Shown here: in pieces, positions 17,971-26,812 of the stretch
Position numbering within the stretch: position 1 is the stretch's first letter
How the letters are laid out: the number at the start of each line of letters is the position of its first letter
Source: Hymenobacter roseosalivarius DSM 11622
GTDB lineage: Bacteria; Bacteroidota; Bacteroidia; Cytophagales; Hymenobacteraceae
NCBI RefSeq assembly: GCF_900176135.1
Contig: NZ_FWWW01000096.1
Coordinates: 1-44,270, forward strand
Length of the DNA: 44,270 bases
Direction: 5' to 3'
The notes under the pieces: model-generated
What the model was told of the DNA's origin: nothing
The model's input: only the letters and a program-made list of their open reading frames with translations
The model's database searches: none
Program-made: the position numbers and the translations under genes

Positions 17971-17997
17971 TTGCAACCTTAGCAGGGCCTATCTTTG
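17971..17997 (+). promoter_or_regulatory. Possible Bacteroidetes-type promoter
   Basis: TTG at 17971-17973 and TATCTTTG at 17990-17997 (a perfect match to the -7 consensus TANNTTTG) with a 16-nt spacer, slightly short of the usual 17-23. It lies 45 bp before the TTG start of the exonuclease gene. Confidence 0.5.
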
Positions 17998-18042
17998 TTA
18001 CCAATAGCATTAGCCAACTAAGAATTCAAATCCGCGCCGCCT

Positions 18043-19524
18043 TTGTACGCTATCATTGACCTTGAAACTACCGGCGGTCAGCCCACGCAGGACCGCATCA
18101 CCGAGCTGGCCATTTTCATTCACGATGGCGACAAGGTGGTGGACCATTACGAAACACTGGTTAATCCGGGCCGGGCTATTCCCTTCTTTATCACCCAACT
18201 CACGGGCATAAACGACGACATGGTACGCGACGCGCCCCGCTTTCATGAGGTGGCGCGCAAGGTGGTCGAGATGACGGAAGGCTGCGTGTTCGTGGCCCAC
18301 AACGTGCGCTTCGACTACTCTTTTCTGAAGAAGGAATTCGCGGATTTGGGCTACAATTATTCGCGCAAAACTCTGTGTACGGTGCGCCTGAGCCGTTCGC
18401 TCATTCCGGGCCAGCCGAGCTACAGCCTGGGCAAGCTCTGCCAGAACATCGGTATTCCGCTGGAAGGCCGGCACCGCGCCGCCGGCGACGCCGCCGCTAC
18501 CGCTATTCTTTTTGATCGGCTGCTTAAAATATCCCAGCAGGATGAGGCGCTGGCTAACCCAGACCTTAGCCCCGCCGACACGCTGGCCACCGTGGATGCG
18601 CTGGCGCCCAGCGGCCGTACCCCCGCCACCAAAAAGCCCAGCGCCCGGCGCGTGACGGCCGTGCAGGAAGCCATCAAAACGGCGCTTTTGCCCCCCAACA
18701 TCACCCCCGAAAAAGTAGCCGCGCTGCCCCAGGAAGCAGGCGTCTATTACTTCCACAACGAGCAGGGCGAGGTGATTTACGTGGGCAAAAGCATCAATAT
18801 CTACAAGCGCATTCAGCAGCACTTTGCCGTCGATTACAAGTCGCGCAAGTCACTGGAGTTCAAGAACAGCATCTCCGATATCACCTGGGAGCTGACGGGC
18901 TCCGAGCTGGTGGCGTTGCTGTATGAGTCGGCGGAGATAAAGCGCATGAAGCCGTTTTACAACCGTGCCCAGCGCCGCTCGGTGTTTCCGGCCGGCATCT
19001 ATCTGCGTCAGGACGAGCAGGGCTACAAGCATCTCTACTACGGCCGCGCCGACGCCGACAACCCCGCCACGCCCCTTATTGCGCTGGCTAACCAGTTCAA
19101 GGCCAAAGGCTTCCTGTATCACAAAGTCTCGAAGTACAACCTCTGCCAGAAGCTCTGCGACCTGTACAAAACCCAGGGCTCCTGCTTCGACTACCAGGTG
19201 CATCGCTGCAAAGGTGCCTGCGTGGGCTTGGAGCCCGCCGCCGAGTATAACCTGCGCGTGGATGAGGCCATCGAGAGCTTCACCTTTGAGCACGGCTCCT
19301 TCGTGGTTATCGGCCAGGGCCGCCGCGAAGATGAGAAGTCGATTGTGGTGGTTGAAAATGGCCGCTACCTGGGTTTCGGCTACGTCGATGGCGAGTTTTC
19401 GGCGCGCCGGTTGGCTGACTTCCGGGAGGTGATTACGGCCTATGGCGATAATAAGGACGTGCAGCAGATTATCCGGCAGTATTTAAGGACCAAGCACAAG
19501 GATAAGGTGAAGGTGTTTAAGTAA
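18043..19524 (+). CDS. DEDDh 3'-5' exonuclease fused to a GIY-YIG (UvrC-like) nuclease domain
   Basis: 493 residues. Residues 1-170 are a DnaQ/epsilon-type exonuclease: IDLETTGG carries the first acidic pair, HNVRFDYSFL the second Asp, and HRAAGDA the His-x4-Asp of the DEDDh class. After a Pro/Ala-rich linker, residues 225-310 form a GIY-YIG domain (AGVYYFHNEQGEVIYVGKS), followed by a UvrC-like Cys-containing region (YNLCQKLCDLY, CFDYQVHRCKGAC). This architecture is known in bacteria and is thought to act in DNA repair. The start is TTG at 18043: the frame is closed by a stop at 18019 and no ATG or GTG lies between. Three probable zinc- or structure-related cysteines sit near residue 380. Confidence 0.9.
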   Translation: MYAIIDLETTGGQPTQDRITELAIFIHDGDKVVDHYETLVNPGRAIPFFITQLTGINDDMVRDAPRFHEVARKVVEMTEGCVFVAHNVRFDYSFLKKEFADLGYNYSRKTLCTVRLSRSLIPGQPSYSLGKLCQNIGIPLEGRHRAAGDAAATAILFDRLLKISQQDEALANPDLSPADTLATVDALAPSGRTPATKKPSARRVTAVQEAIKTALLPPNITPEKVAALPQEAGVYYFHNEQGEVIYVGKSINIYKRIQQHFAVDYKSRKSLEFKNSISDITWELTGSELVALLYESAEIKRMKPFYNRAQRRSVFPAGIYLRQDEQGYKHLYYGRADADNPATPLIALANQFKAKGFLYHKVSKYNLCQKLCDLYKTQGSCFDYQVHRCKGACVGLEPAAEYNLRVDEAIESFTFEHGSFVVIGQGRREDEKSIVVVENGRYLGFGYVDGEFSARRLADFREVITAYGDNKDVQQIIRQYLRTKHKDKVKVFK

Positions 19525-19545
19525 GTTGAATACACCTGTCGTTCT

Positions 19546-19772
19546 GGCGTTTGCCTCACCCCCCGGCCCCCTCTCCCAAAAAGAGGGGGAGCCAGCCGAC
19601 TTGTTCTGCGAAGCCTTAGCTTAGGCGAAGACTGCTACCTTTCTTACAAAATAGATACTTACAACAGAACAGATAGCGGTTGCGGAGGCGAAAGCCGACG
19701 CAGCCGCGCAGGCCGAGCGTCTGGCTCCCCCCTCTCCCCTAGGAGAGGGGGCCGGGGGGGTGAGGCAAACGC
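19546..19772. repeat. Long inverted repeat with CTCACCCCC-GGCCCCCTCTCC arms
   Basis: The left arm at 19546-19577 contains GCGTTTGCCTCACC then CCCCGGCCCCCTCTCC. The right arm at 19742-19772 is its complement, with one extra G. The roughly 165-nt interior also contains a secondary GAGGGGGAGCCAG / CTGGCTCCCCCCTC pair. The same arm sequence recurs at 26554-26656. It sits between the exonuclease gene and the restriction-modification gene. Confidence 0.85.
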
Positions 19773-19790
19773 AAAGAACATATGCCCCTC

Positions 19791-22543
19791 TCCCTTTCCG
19801 AGCTAAAAGACCGCGCCATCCGCTTTGCCCAGGAGTGGGCCGGCGAAACCGACGAGCGCGCTTCCGCCCAATCCTTCTGGATTGATTTCTTCCACGTCTT
19901 CGACGTGAAGCGGCGGCGCGTGGCCTCCTTTTAGGTGCCCATCAAGAAGCTGGGGGGCAAACAGGGCTTCGCCGACCTGCTCTGGAAAGGCACTTTGCTG
20001 GTGGAGCATAAGAGCCTGGGCCGCGACCTCGACAAGGCTTTTGCCCAGGCCAAAGACTACTTCCCCGGCCTCCAGGACTACGAGCTGCCCAAGTACATCC
20101 TCGTCTCCGACTTCGCCCGCTTCCGCCTGCATGATCTGGAAGAAGGCACTCAGCACGAGTTTGCCCTGCACGAGCTGCACCAGCACCTGCACCTGTTCTC
20201 CTTTATTACCGGCTACCAGAAGCGCCAGTACGCCGCCGAAGACCCCGCCAACATCGAGGCGGCCGAGCTGATGGGCAGGCTCCACGACCAGCTGCTGGCC
20301 AACGGTTATGCGGGTCACAAGCTGGAAGTACTGCTCGTACGCATCCTGTTCTGCCTGTTTGCCGAAGACACCGCCATCTTCGAGAAAGACGCCTTCCGGG
20401 TTTTTCTGGAAGAGCACACCCGTCCCGACGGCTCCGACGTGGGCGGGCAGCTCGCCCAGTGGTTTTCCGTGCTCGATCAGGCCGAAGGCCAGCGCCAGCG
20501 CACCCTGCCCGACTACCTGCGGGCCCTGCCCTACGTGAACGGCTCCCTGTTCACCGAGTTCTTTGCCTTTCCCGCCTTCGACGACGCTCTGCGCCAGCAG
20601 CTTATTCGCTGCACCTACTTCGACTGGTCGCGCATTTCGCCGGCTATTTTCGGGTCGTTGTTTCAGTCCGTGACCGATCCGGTGAAGCGGCGCAACCTGG
20701 GCGCGCACTACACCTCCGAGGCCAATATTCTGAAGGTGATTCAGGGCCTGTTTCTGGATGAGCTGCGCCAGGAGCTGGACGCGGCCGGCCTCAACCGGCC
20801 CCGGCTTGATGCCCTGCACCGCCGCCTGGAGCGCATCTGCTTCCTTGACCCCAGCTGCGGCTGCGGCAACTTCCTGGTGGTCACCTACCGCGAGCTACGC
20901 CTGCTGGAGCTGGAAATTCTCAAGCGCCAGTACCGCCGCGAAAATGCCCCCCAGACCGTCAATCTCAACCTGTTTGCCCGCGTGCAGGTGGATCAGGCCT
21001 ACGGCATTGAGGTGGAAGAATTCCCGGCTCGCATCGCGGAGGTAGCCATGTGGCTCATGGATCATCAGCTCAACCTGCGCCTCTCCGAAACTTTCGGCGA
21101 GCTGTACGTGCGCCTGCCCCTCACCCGCACGGCCCGCATCATACACGGCAACGCCCTGACCACCGACTGGAAAACCGTCGCCCCCAAAGACCAACTCACT
21201 TATATTCTGGGCAATCCGCCGTTCATTGGACAGCATTTTCAGACTGACGAACAGAAGGCCGAGATGGCAAGGATTTTCAGCGGGGTAGGCTCCGCTGGAC
21301 AGTTAGACTATGTAGCTGCCTGGTATCTTAAAGCTGCTCGATACATTCAAGGAACCGATGTAAAGGTGGCGTTTGTCAGCACTAACTCGATTACACAAGG
21401 TGAGCAGGTAGGAATCTTATGGGGAGAGATGCTTAGGCGGTATCACATAAAAATTCATTTCGCTCATCGCACCTTTAGATGGTCAAATGAGGCGAGAGGA
21501 AATGCGGCTGTGTATTGCGTGATAGTAGGCTTTGGGGTGAATTCACCTAAGCAAGCTGTTCTATATGAATATCAAACAGTGAAATCTACACCGTTAGCGC
21601 GAGTAGTACCGCGAATCAATCCCTATTTGGTGGACACTGATGACACTCTCGTCTTAAATAGAGCGAAACCCCTTTGTCCGGTGCCACCGATTTTGTGGGG
21701 AAGCAAACCGACTGACGGTGGCAATCTAATTATGTCGGATGATGAAAAGAACGAGCTTCTAAAAAAGGAACCAGCGTCAGCAAAATTCATCAGGCCCTTA
21801 ACAGGCGCTCGTGAGTTTCTCTATAATGAGCCAAGATGGTGTTTATGGCTTGTCAACGCTTCTCCGTCTGAGCTAAAAGCATTGCCAGAAGTTATGAAGC
21901 GTGTCGAAGCTGTCAAAGAATTCAGGGCGGCGAGTAAAGCAGCTAGTACACGCGACTACGCCAAGTTCGCGACGCTGTTTCGCCAACGAGCGCAGCCGGA
22001 TACTGACTATCTGATTATTCCCGGCGTTTCCTCCGAGAACCGCAAATACATTCCTATTGGGTTTATGTCATCGGAAGTAATCGCAACGGACCTGTGTCGC
22101 ATTATTCCGGATGCAACACCTTATCTGTTTGGCATTCTGACTTCGCAAATGCACATGGCCTGGATGCGGCAGGTTTGTGGCCGTCTCAAAAGCGACTTCC
22201 GTTACTCCGGCACTCTCGTCTACAACAACTTCCCTTTCCCCCCAACTCCCAGCCCCAAGCAAACCACCGCCGTAGAAGCGGCGGCCCAGCAGGTGCTGGC
22301 GGCGCGGGCGCAGTTCCCGCAGGAGAGCCTGGCCGCGCTCTACGACTCTCTCTCTATGCCCCCGGCCCTAGTGAAAGCCCACCAGCAGCTCGATAAAGCC
22401 GTGGACCTGTGCTACCGCCTGGCCGCTTTCCCCACCGAGCTAAGCCGCCTGGAGTTTTTGTTTGAGCAGTATCGGCAGCTGCAAGCGCCTCTGCTGCCGC
22501 CCGCGACCAAAAAGCCCCCCGCAAGGCCAAACCCACTGTTTAG
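19791..22543 (+). pseudogene. MmeI-like type IIL restriction-modification enzyme, interrupted
   Basis: A single-chain endonuclease-methyltransferase. The ATG at 19791 begins a family-like N-terminus (SFWIDFFHVFDVKRRRVASF), then an in-frame TAG at 19932-19934 (codon 48), then IKKLGGKQGFADLLWKG. The nuclease motif D-x9-E-x-K (D in FADLL, EHK in LLVEHKS) follows at once. The N6-adenine methyltransferase motifs are FLDPSCGCGNFLV (motif I) and YILGNPPFIGQHF (motif IV). The specificity region includes FIRPLTGAREFLY and RYSGTLVYNNFPFP. Downstream reinitiation at a GTG or later could still give a protein starting just before the nuclease site. Near the end, inserting one base at about 22523 would give AKAKPTV and a TAG at 22541. 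GC falls from about 65% to about 40% between roughly 21.2 and 22.2 kb. Confidence 0.8.
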
Positions 22544-22592
22544 CTTGCCTCTTCGTATAGGGTGGAAACACCCCTTGCGCCCTACTGCCTAT

Positions 22593-23003
22593 ATGCCCGA
22601 TTTTTCCTCTATCCTACTTAGCTACCGCCCCGACTTAGACGTGCTCACGGGGCGCTGGTCCGCCGACTCGCCCCTGGCCGGCATCCGGGCCGACTACGAG
22701 GCGGTGCTGGTCGCCGGCCGAACCCACCATACCGCCCGCTGGCTGCTCGACGTGCGCCGCCGCGTCCAGCTCAGCGTCGACGTTTTGGGGTGGGTCACGC
22801 ACGACTGGCTGCCCCGCACCATCGTTGCCCTGGCTCCTGCCCGCCCGCGCATGGCCTACCTCATCACGCCCGCCCGCGAACAGGCGTTTTTGAGCAATGC
22901 CGTTACGCAGCCGGATATGCAGCACATCCTGGACCCCGCCCGCCCCTACGACCTGCGCCTGTTCAATGACGAGGGCGAGGCCATGCGCTGGCTCACCAGT
23001 TAG
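22593..23003 (+). CDS. Small STAS/SpoIIAA-like protein
   Basis: 136 residues from the ATG at 22593 (MPDFSSILLSYRPDLDVLTG). It is in the same open frame as the upstream restriction enzyme but looks like an independent protein. It has a beta-strand opening, RW at about position 21, TARWLLDVRRR in the middle (the strand-turn where STAS/SpoIIAA-like proteins carry their conserved Leu-Asp), RMAYLITPAR, and a C-terminus YDLRLFNDEGEAMRWLTS that fits the Phe-x4-Ala-x-x-Trp-Leu ending of that fold. Small proteins of this kind are common in Cytophagales and are uncharacterised. The 23 residues before the ATG have no domain character, so I treat the fusion as accidental. Confidence 0.6.
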   Translation: MPDFSSILLSYRPDLDVLTGRWSADSPLAGIRADYEAVLVAGRTHHTARWLLDVRRRVQLSVDVLGWVTHDWLPRTIVALAPARPRMAYLITPAREQAFLSNAVTQPDMQHILDPARPYDLRLFNDEGEAMRWLTS

Positions 23004-23049
23004 AGCAGTTGCCGAAACAGCGCACAGGCAGTAGCGCGGAAATACGGGC

Positions 23050-24666
23050 TTAGTACAGGCGGTGGCGCAGCAGCCAGCCGGCCGCGTCGAACTCGTTGGC
23101 CAGGGGCAGGTACGCCTCTACCTTGATTTTACTATCCGCAGGCAGCTGCAACAGATTGCCGTCGCCGCTGTCGTAGATGGTTACATCCGTGTCAGAATCC
23201 GGCTGGGGGGCTTTTTCGGTGATGAGCAGGTCCTGGCCGGCCCCGTCGTAGATGCTGATGGCGAAATCAGGGTCGGGCAGGCCGCTAAACTCGAATACGT
23301 CGTTGCCGCCTAGTCCGAAGAGCTTGATGGTGCGGGTTTCGCCGGCTTTGAACGTGCGTTGGTTCAGCAGGCTATCCGCCATCGCCACCCGGCGGGCCAG
23401 CAGGCTGATCCGGACCTCACCCGGCGCTACTGCTTCAATCAGAAAGCGCTCAGCCTGGTCGGTGCCGGGCAGCTCGACGTCGCGGGCCAGCAGCTCGTAG
23501 AATTTGGCCGCTACGGCCGACAGCTGTTCTCGTCGGTTGCGCAGCTTATGCTCAAAGTCCGCCCCTGATAAGGCGTAAATCTGCGGCGGCCACACTCCTA
23601 CGGCCTCTTTAATGGCCCCGTCGGTAAGGCGCAGACGCAAGGAATCCGCGATTTGGCGAAAGTCCTCGGCCGATAAGTAAGCCAGCAGCGACTTATCCAT
23701 GGGGCGCGCCGCTTTATTGAGCCCCTCCACGTCCTGAAGACGAATATTCTCTTTAAATGTTTGGTAGTTAGCTTTAAACCAGCTTATTACCCGCGTCATC
23801 ACGCCATCATCGAACTTAAAAAAGGCGTGGTCACGGTCGCGGGGAATGGCCCGATACGTAACTGTGCCGCCCGGCCCCGGAAAGCTGGCCCAGCGCCACT
23901 GGTCTTCGCGCCGACTCCAGTCGCCCAGCCACATATCGAATAGGCGGGCGCGCAGGTAGTGGCGGGCATCCACGCGGTAGTTATGCGTAGTAAACAGGGA
24001 AGTGAACGCCTTGCGGGAGCTTTCTACCAGTGATGAGTGGCCGAAGTTCGGGTTGTTGATCTGGTTGCCGTCGGGGCGCTCCTCAAACAGATACAGCGCA
24101 TTGCCAAACTCCTCCCGAAACTCGCCCAGCGCCGGCTCAGCCGTCAGCCACACCAGACGAGGATTGGTATGATACACGCCCGCCGCCTGCGCCAGGCGCG
24201 GCACGATATAGGCCCCATACGGTTGAATAACACTGGTCTGGTCCTTCATCAGGCGGCCAATGGGGCCGTTTTGCAACTTCGCGGGCAGAGCTTTGGTCGC
24301 GTCCTTATCCACGGAGCGCAATACATACTCCTGGCCGGCCCCATCCACGAGGCGGAGGTTTTTGGTTTGAAAGCTGCCGCCGGCCTGTAAGGGGCGCAAC
24401 CCACCCGGCACGGCCGTACGCAGATTAAATACGGGTGCCTCCACCGGCGTAGCCCATTCGCGGCGGTAGTGCTCGCCCCAGAAAAACCGATGTACGGCCC
24501 CGCGCTGGTACTGCGGCCCGGCTGCCGCGCGCACCGTGGAGTCGGGGCCAATAACGGGCAGCGCACTGGCCGGCACCTCACGGGACGAGCACGCGGCCAG
24601 CACCAGCCAACTAGTACCTAATTTCAATAAGCGGCCGGGCCGGAAGGCTTGCAGTAGAAAGTACAC
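23050..24666 (-). CDS. Large lipoprotein with kinase-like motifs (paralog A)
   Basis: Up to 538 residues; GTG start at 24666, or a TTG at 24627 that would give a compact lipoprotein signal (KLGTSWLVLAAC). It is collinear with the divergent gene at 24833: YQRGAVHRFFWGEHYRREWA, GGLRP...GGSFQTKNLRL, EYVLRSVDKD, RARLFDMWLGDW, then PRDRDHAFFKFDDG. The order Gly-rich loop, Lys in a beta strand, GDW-D-R-H-x-x-Q-W, DRD-x-x-F resembles the phosphate-handling motifs of HipA/Fam20-like kinases, but here the catalytic-loop DRH is replaced by SRR, so this copy may be inactive. In Bacteroidetes similar domains occur fused to metallophosphoesterase and beta-barrel domains (from memory). Its function is unknown. 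Confidence 0.7.
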   Translation of the reverse strand: MYFLLQAFRPGRLLKLGTSWLVLAACSSREVPASALPVIGPDSTVRAAAGPQYQRGAVHRFFWGEHYRREWATPVEAPVFNLRTAVPGGLRPLQAGGSFQTKNLRLVDGAGQEYVLRSVDKDATKALPAKLQNGPIGRLMKDQTSVIQPYGAYIVPRLAQAAGVYHTNPRLVWLTAEPALGEFREEFGNALYLFEERPDGNQINNPNFGHSSLVESSRKAFTSLFTTHNYRVDARHYLRARLFDMWLGDWSRREDQWRWASFPGPGGTVTYRAIPRDRDHAFFKFDDGVMTRVISWFKANYQTFKENIRLQDVEGLNKAARPMDKSLLAYLSAEDFRQIADSLRLRLTDGAIKEAVGVWPPQIYALSGADFEHKLRNRREQLSAVAAKFYELLARDVELPGTDQAERFLIEAVAPGEVRISLLARRVAMADSLLNQRTFKAGETRTIKLFGLGGNDVFEFSGLPDPDFAISIYDGAGQDLLITEKAPQPDSDTDVTIYDSGDGNLLQLPADSKIKVEAYLPLANEFDAAGWLLRHRLY

Positions 24667-24832
24667 AGATCCAGGAATAGCGCTACGAGTTAAGTCGGCT
24701 GCATAGGCAGTCGATGACTTAATTTATAGCGCAAACGGGAAAAGAGCAATTGCGTTGGGAAATTATGCTATCGGCAACCGCTTTTGCCCACTGTTGCGTT
24801 GAAGGCAGTAAGTTACGTCACATCTGTTGCCC

Positions 24833-26419
24833 ATGCCTCCACGCTTATCCACCCTTCTTCTCTTACTGGCCTTCTCGACGGGCTGTGCACGTGAAAACTT
24901 TTTCCAGCCCGATGCTCGTCTTGATGCCACCTCCGACCCTGCCGCCACCGATAGTGTCCTCGTTACCGCTGGTCGGCATTACCAGCGCGGCCCCGTACAC
25001 AACCTGCTGCTAGGCAAGCACTACCGCCCGGTGTGGGCCACGCCGGTGTGGGTGCCGGTGCTAAACCCGGCCACCGCCGTACCGGGGGGCCTGACGCCCG
25101 GCAAGCTGGGGGGCGGTTTTCAGAGCACCAGCATGACCGTGCTTGGCCCCGATGGCCGCGAGTACGCGCTGCGCAGCATCGACAAAGACCCGTTCCGAAC
25201 GCTGCCCAAGATATTTCGCAAGACATTCGCCCTGAATCTGGTGCGCGACGCCACCTCGGCGGCCAATCCGTATGGCTCCTTTGTGGTGGCTCCTTTGGCG
25301 GAAGCGGCCGGTTTGCTGCACACCACGCCGCGCCCGTTTTACGTGCGCTCCGATGAAACCGGCCTGGGCGAGGAGTCGGCGCTTTTTCAGGGAAAATTGG
25401 TGCTGCTGGAGGAGAAGTTTGAGGATAAAGCCAGCCTGACGCCCGCGTTTGGCAAGGCCACCGACCTGCTGGAAAGCGACGACCTGCTGCGCGACCGGTT
25501 TGCCGACCCCGCCCACCGCGTCGATCAGGTAGCCTTCGCCCGCGCCCGTCTGTTCGACTTATGGATTGGCGACTGGGACCGCCACGAGGGCCAGTGGAGC
25601 TGGGCCGCTTACCCCGACGCCAACGGTATTACCACGTATCGGCCCGTACCCCAGGACCGCGACCAGGCGTTCTTCCGCTTCAAGGACGGCATCATTCCCT
25701 GGATCGTGAGTCGGCCGTTTTTGGTGGGCAAGTTCCGCACATTTCGCCCTGAATATGAGAGTCTTGAAGGCATGACGCAGAACTCGCGCTTTATCGATGA
25801 GCGCTTCCTGAATGAAGTAACCGCCGCCGACTTCCAGCGCCTGGCCACCGACCTACAAACGCGCCTCGATGACGCCGTTATTGCGGATGCCCTCAAGCGT
25901 TTCCCGCCGCCGGTGTTTGCCAGGGAAGGCGCGTATATTCAGAAGTCGTTGCAGGCCCGCCGCGCCAATCTGCCGACGGCGGCCAATGCGTTTTATCGTT
26001 TGCTGGCCCGCCACGTCACGGTAGTCGGCACCGACCAGAACGAGCGTTTCGTGGTGCGCCGCCTCACCGACTCGACCACGGCCGTAACGGTGTACACCCT
26101 GGGGGGCAAATCGGACCGGGATTCCGTATTTTATAACCGCGTGTTTCGCAGTGATGAAACCCAGGAGATTACCCTGCACGGCCTCGAAGGCAAGGACGTA
26201 TTTGAGCTAAGCGGCGAAGTGCGCCGCGGCCCGCGCATCAATATTTACGGCGGCCCCAACTCGGACAAAGTCACCGACTCAACCCAGGTAAGGGGCCTAA
26301 GCAAGAAAACCCGCTACTACGATACCCACTCGGATAATGAGCTGACCAAGAGCAAGGAAACCCGCGACAAAACGGAGAAGGGCGTAAAAATGCACGCCTA
26401 CGACCGGGAAGGAACGTGA
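24833..26419 (+). CDS. Large lipoprotein with kinase-like motifs (paralog B)
   Basis: I start at ATG 24833 (528 residues) rather than the TTG two codons earlier; both give a lipoprotein signal ending FSTGC. Motifs by residue: GGLTPGKLGGGFQSTSMTVL (86-104), EYALRSIDKD (110-119), RLFDLWIGDWDRHEGQW (239-255), and VPQDRDQAFFRFKDG (272-286). The GDWDRH-x-x-Q-W block keeps Asp, Arg and His, so this copy has the complete candidate catalytic loop that paralog A lacks. A C-terminal beta-rich region (LHGLEGKDVFELSGE, INIYGGPNSD) follows. It is divergent from paralog A across a 166-bp shared upstream region, suggesting coordinated expression of a duplicated pair on the cell surface. Confidence 0.72.
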   Translation: MPPRLSTLLLLLAFSTGCARENFFQPDARLDATSDPAATDSVLVTAGRHYQRGPVHNLLLGKHYRPVWATPVWVPVLNPATAVPGGLTPGKLGGGFQSTSMTVLGPDGREYALRSIDKDPFRTLPKIFRKTFALNLVRDATSAANPYGSFVVAPLAEAAGLLHTTPRPFYVRSDETGLGEESALFQGKLVLLEEKFEDKASLTPAFGKATDLLESDDLLRDRFADPAHRVDQVAFARARLFDLWIGDWDRHEGQWSWAAYPDANGITTYRPVPQDRDQAFFRFKDGIIPWIVSRPFLVGKFRTFRPEYESLEGMTQNSRFIDERFLNEVTAADFQRLATDLQTRLDDAVIADALKRFPPPVFAREGAYIQKSLQARRANLPTAANAFYRLLARHVTVVGTDQNERFVVRRLTDSTTAVTVYTLGGKSDRDSVFYNRVFRSDETQEITLHGLEGKDVFELSGEVRRGPRINIYGGPNSDKVTDSTQVRGLSKKTRYYDTHSDNELTKSKETRDKTEKGVKMHAYDREGT

Positions 26420-26463
26420 GTTGGTGTTGATAGTGGTAGTCTAGAATTGGTAATAATACCCTT

Positions 26464-26736
26464 AGAACGTCATGCAGAGCAACGCGAAGCATCTCGCGTG
26501 TTTAGTGGGAGTACAGCCGTTTCGCAGTCAGCGTATGTGTTGTCGCGCTAGGGGGACCTCACCCCCGGCCCCTCTCCTCGGGGAGAGGGGTGCGTTCTGA
26601 CGGAAGCTTCCGGCTGGCTCCCCTCTCCCCGAGGAGAGGGGCCGGGGGTGAGGTCCACGTACTCAGACGACGAAACCGCTGTAGTATTCCAACATCAGCA
26701 CGCGAGATGCTTTGCTTTCGCTCTGCATGACGTTCT
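26464..26736. repeat. Nested giant palindrome: REP arms outside, CTCACCCCCGG repeat inside
   Basis: The outer arms, 26464-26500 and 26699-26736, start AGAACGTCATGCAGAGC and end CATCTCGCGTG, with a few differences. The inner arms, 26554-26580 and 26630-26656, are complementary and contain GGACCTCACCCCCGGCCCC, and the core adds local GGGGAGAGGGG hairpins. The spacers between outer and inner arms also pair imperfectly (CAGCCGTTTCG against CGAAACCGCTG), so the whole 273 bp folds as one imperfect palindrome. Confidence 0.85.
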
Positions 26737-26743
26737 AAAAAAC

Positions 26744-26780
26744 AAAAAAGCCCCCTGCTAACTGTGCGGGGGGCTTTTTT
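26744..26780. terminator. Bidirectional terminator between convergent genes
   Basis: AAAAAAGCCCCC at 26744-26755 pairs with GGGGGGCTTTTTT at 26768-26780 across a 12-nt loop. It lies between the convergent lipoprotein gene (ending 26419) and the App1 gene (ending 26813). Confidence 0.88.
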
Positions 26781-26812
26781 ATACCATAGCAAGCTTCTAA
26801 AAAGCATTGAAA

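Noticed and set aside
19803..20819. Long open frame antisense to the restriction-modification gene
   Set aside because: Gly/Gln/Val-rich shadow frame opposite the recognisable nuclease and methyltransferase motifs.
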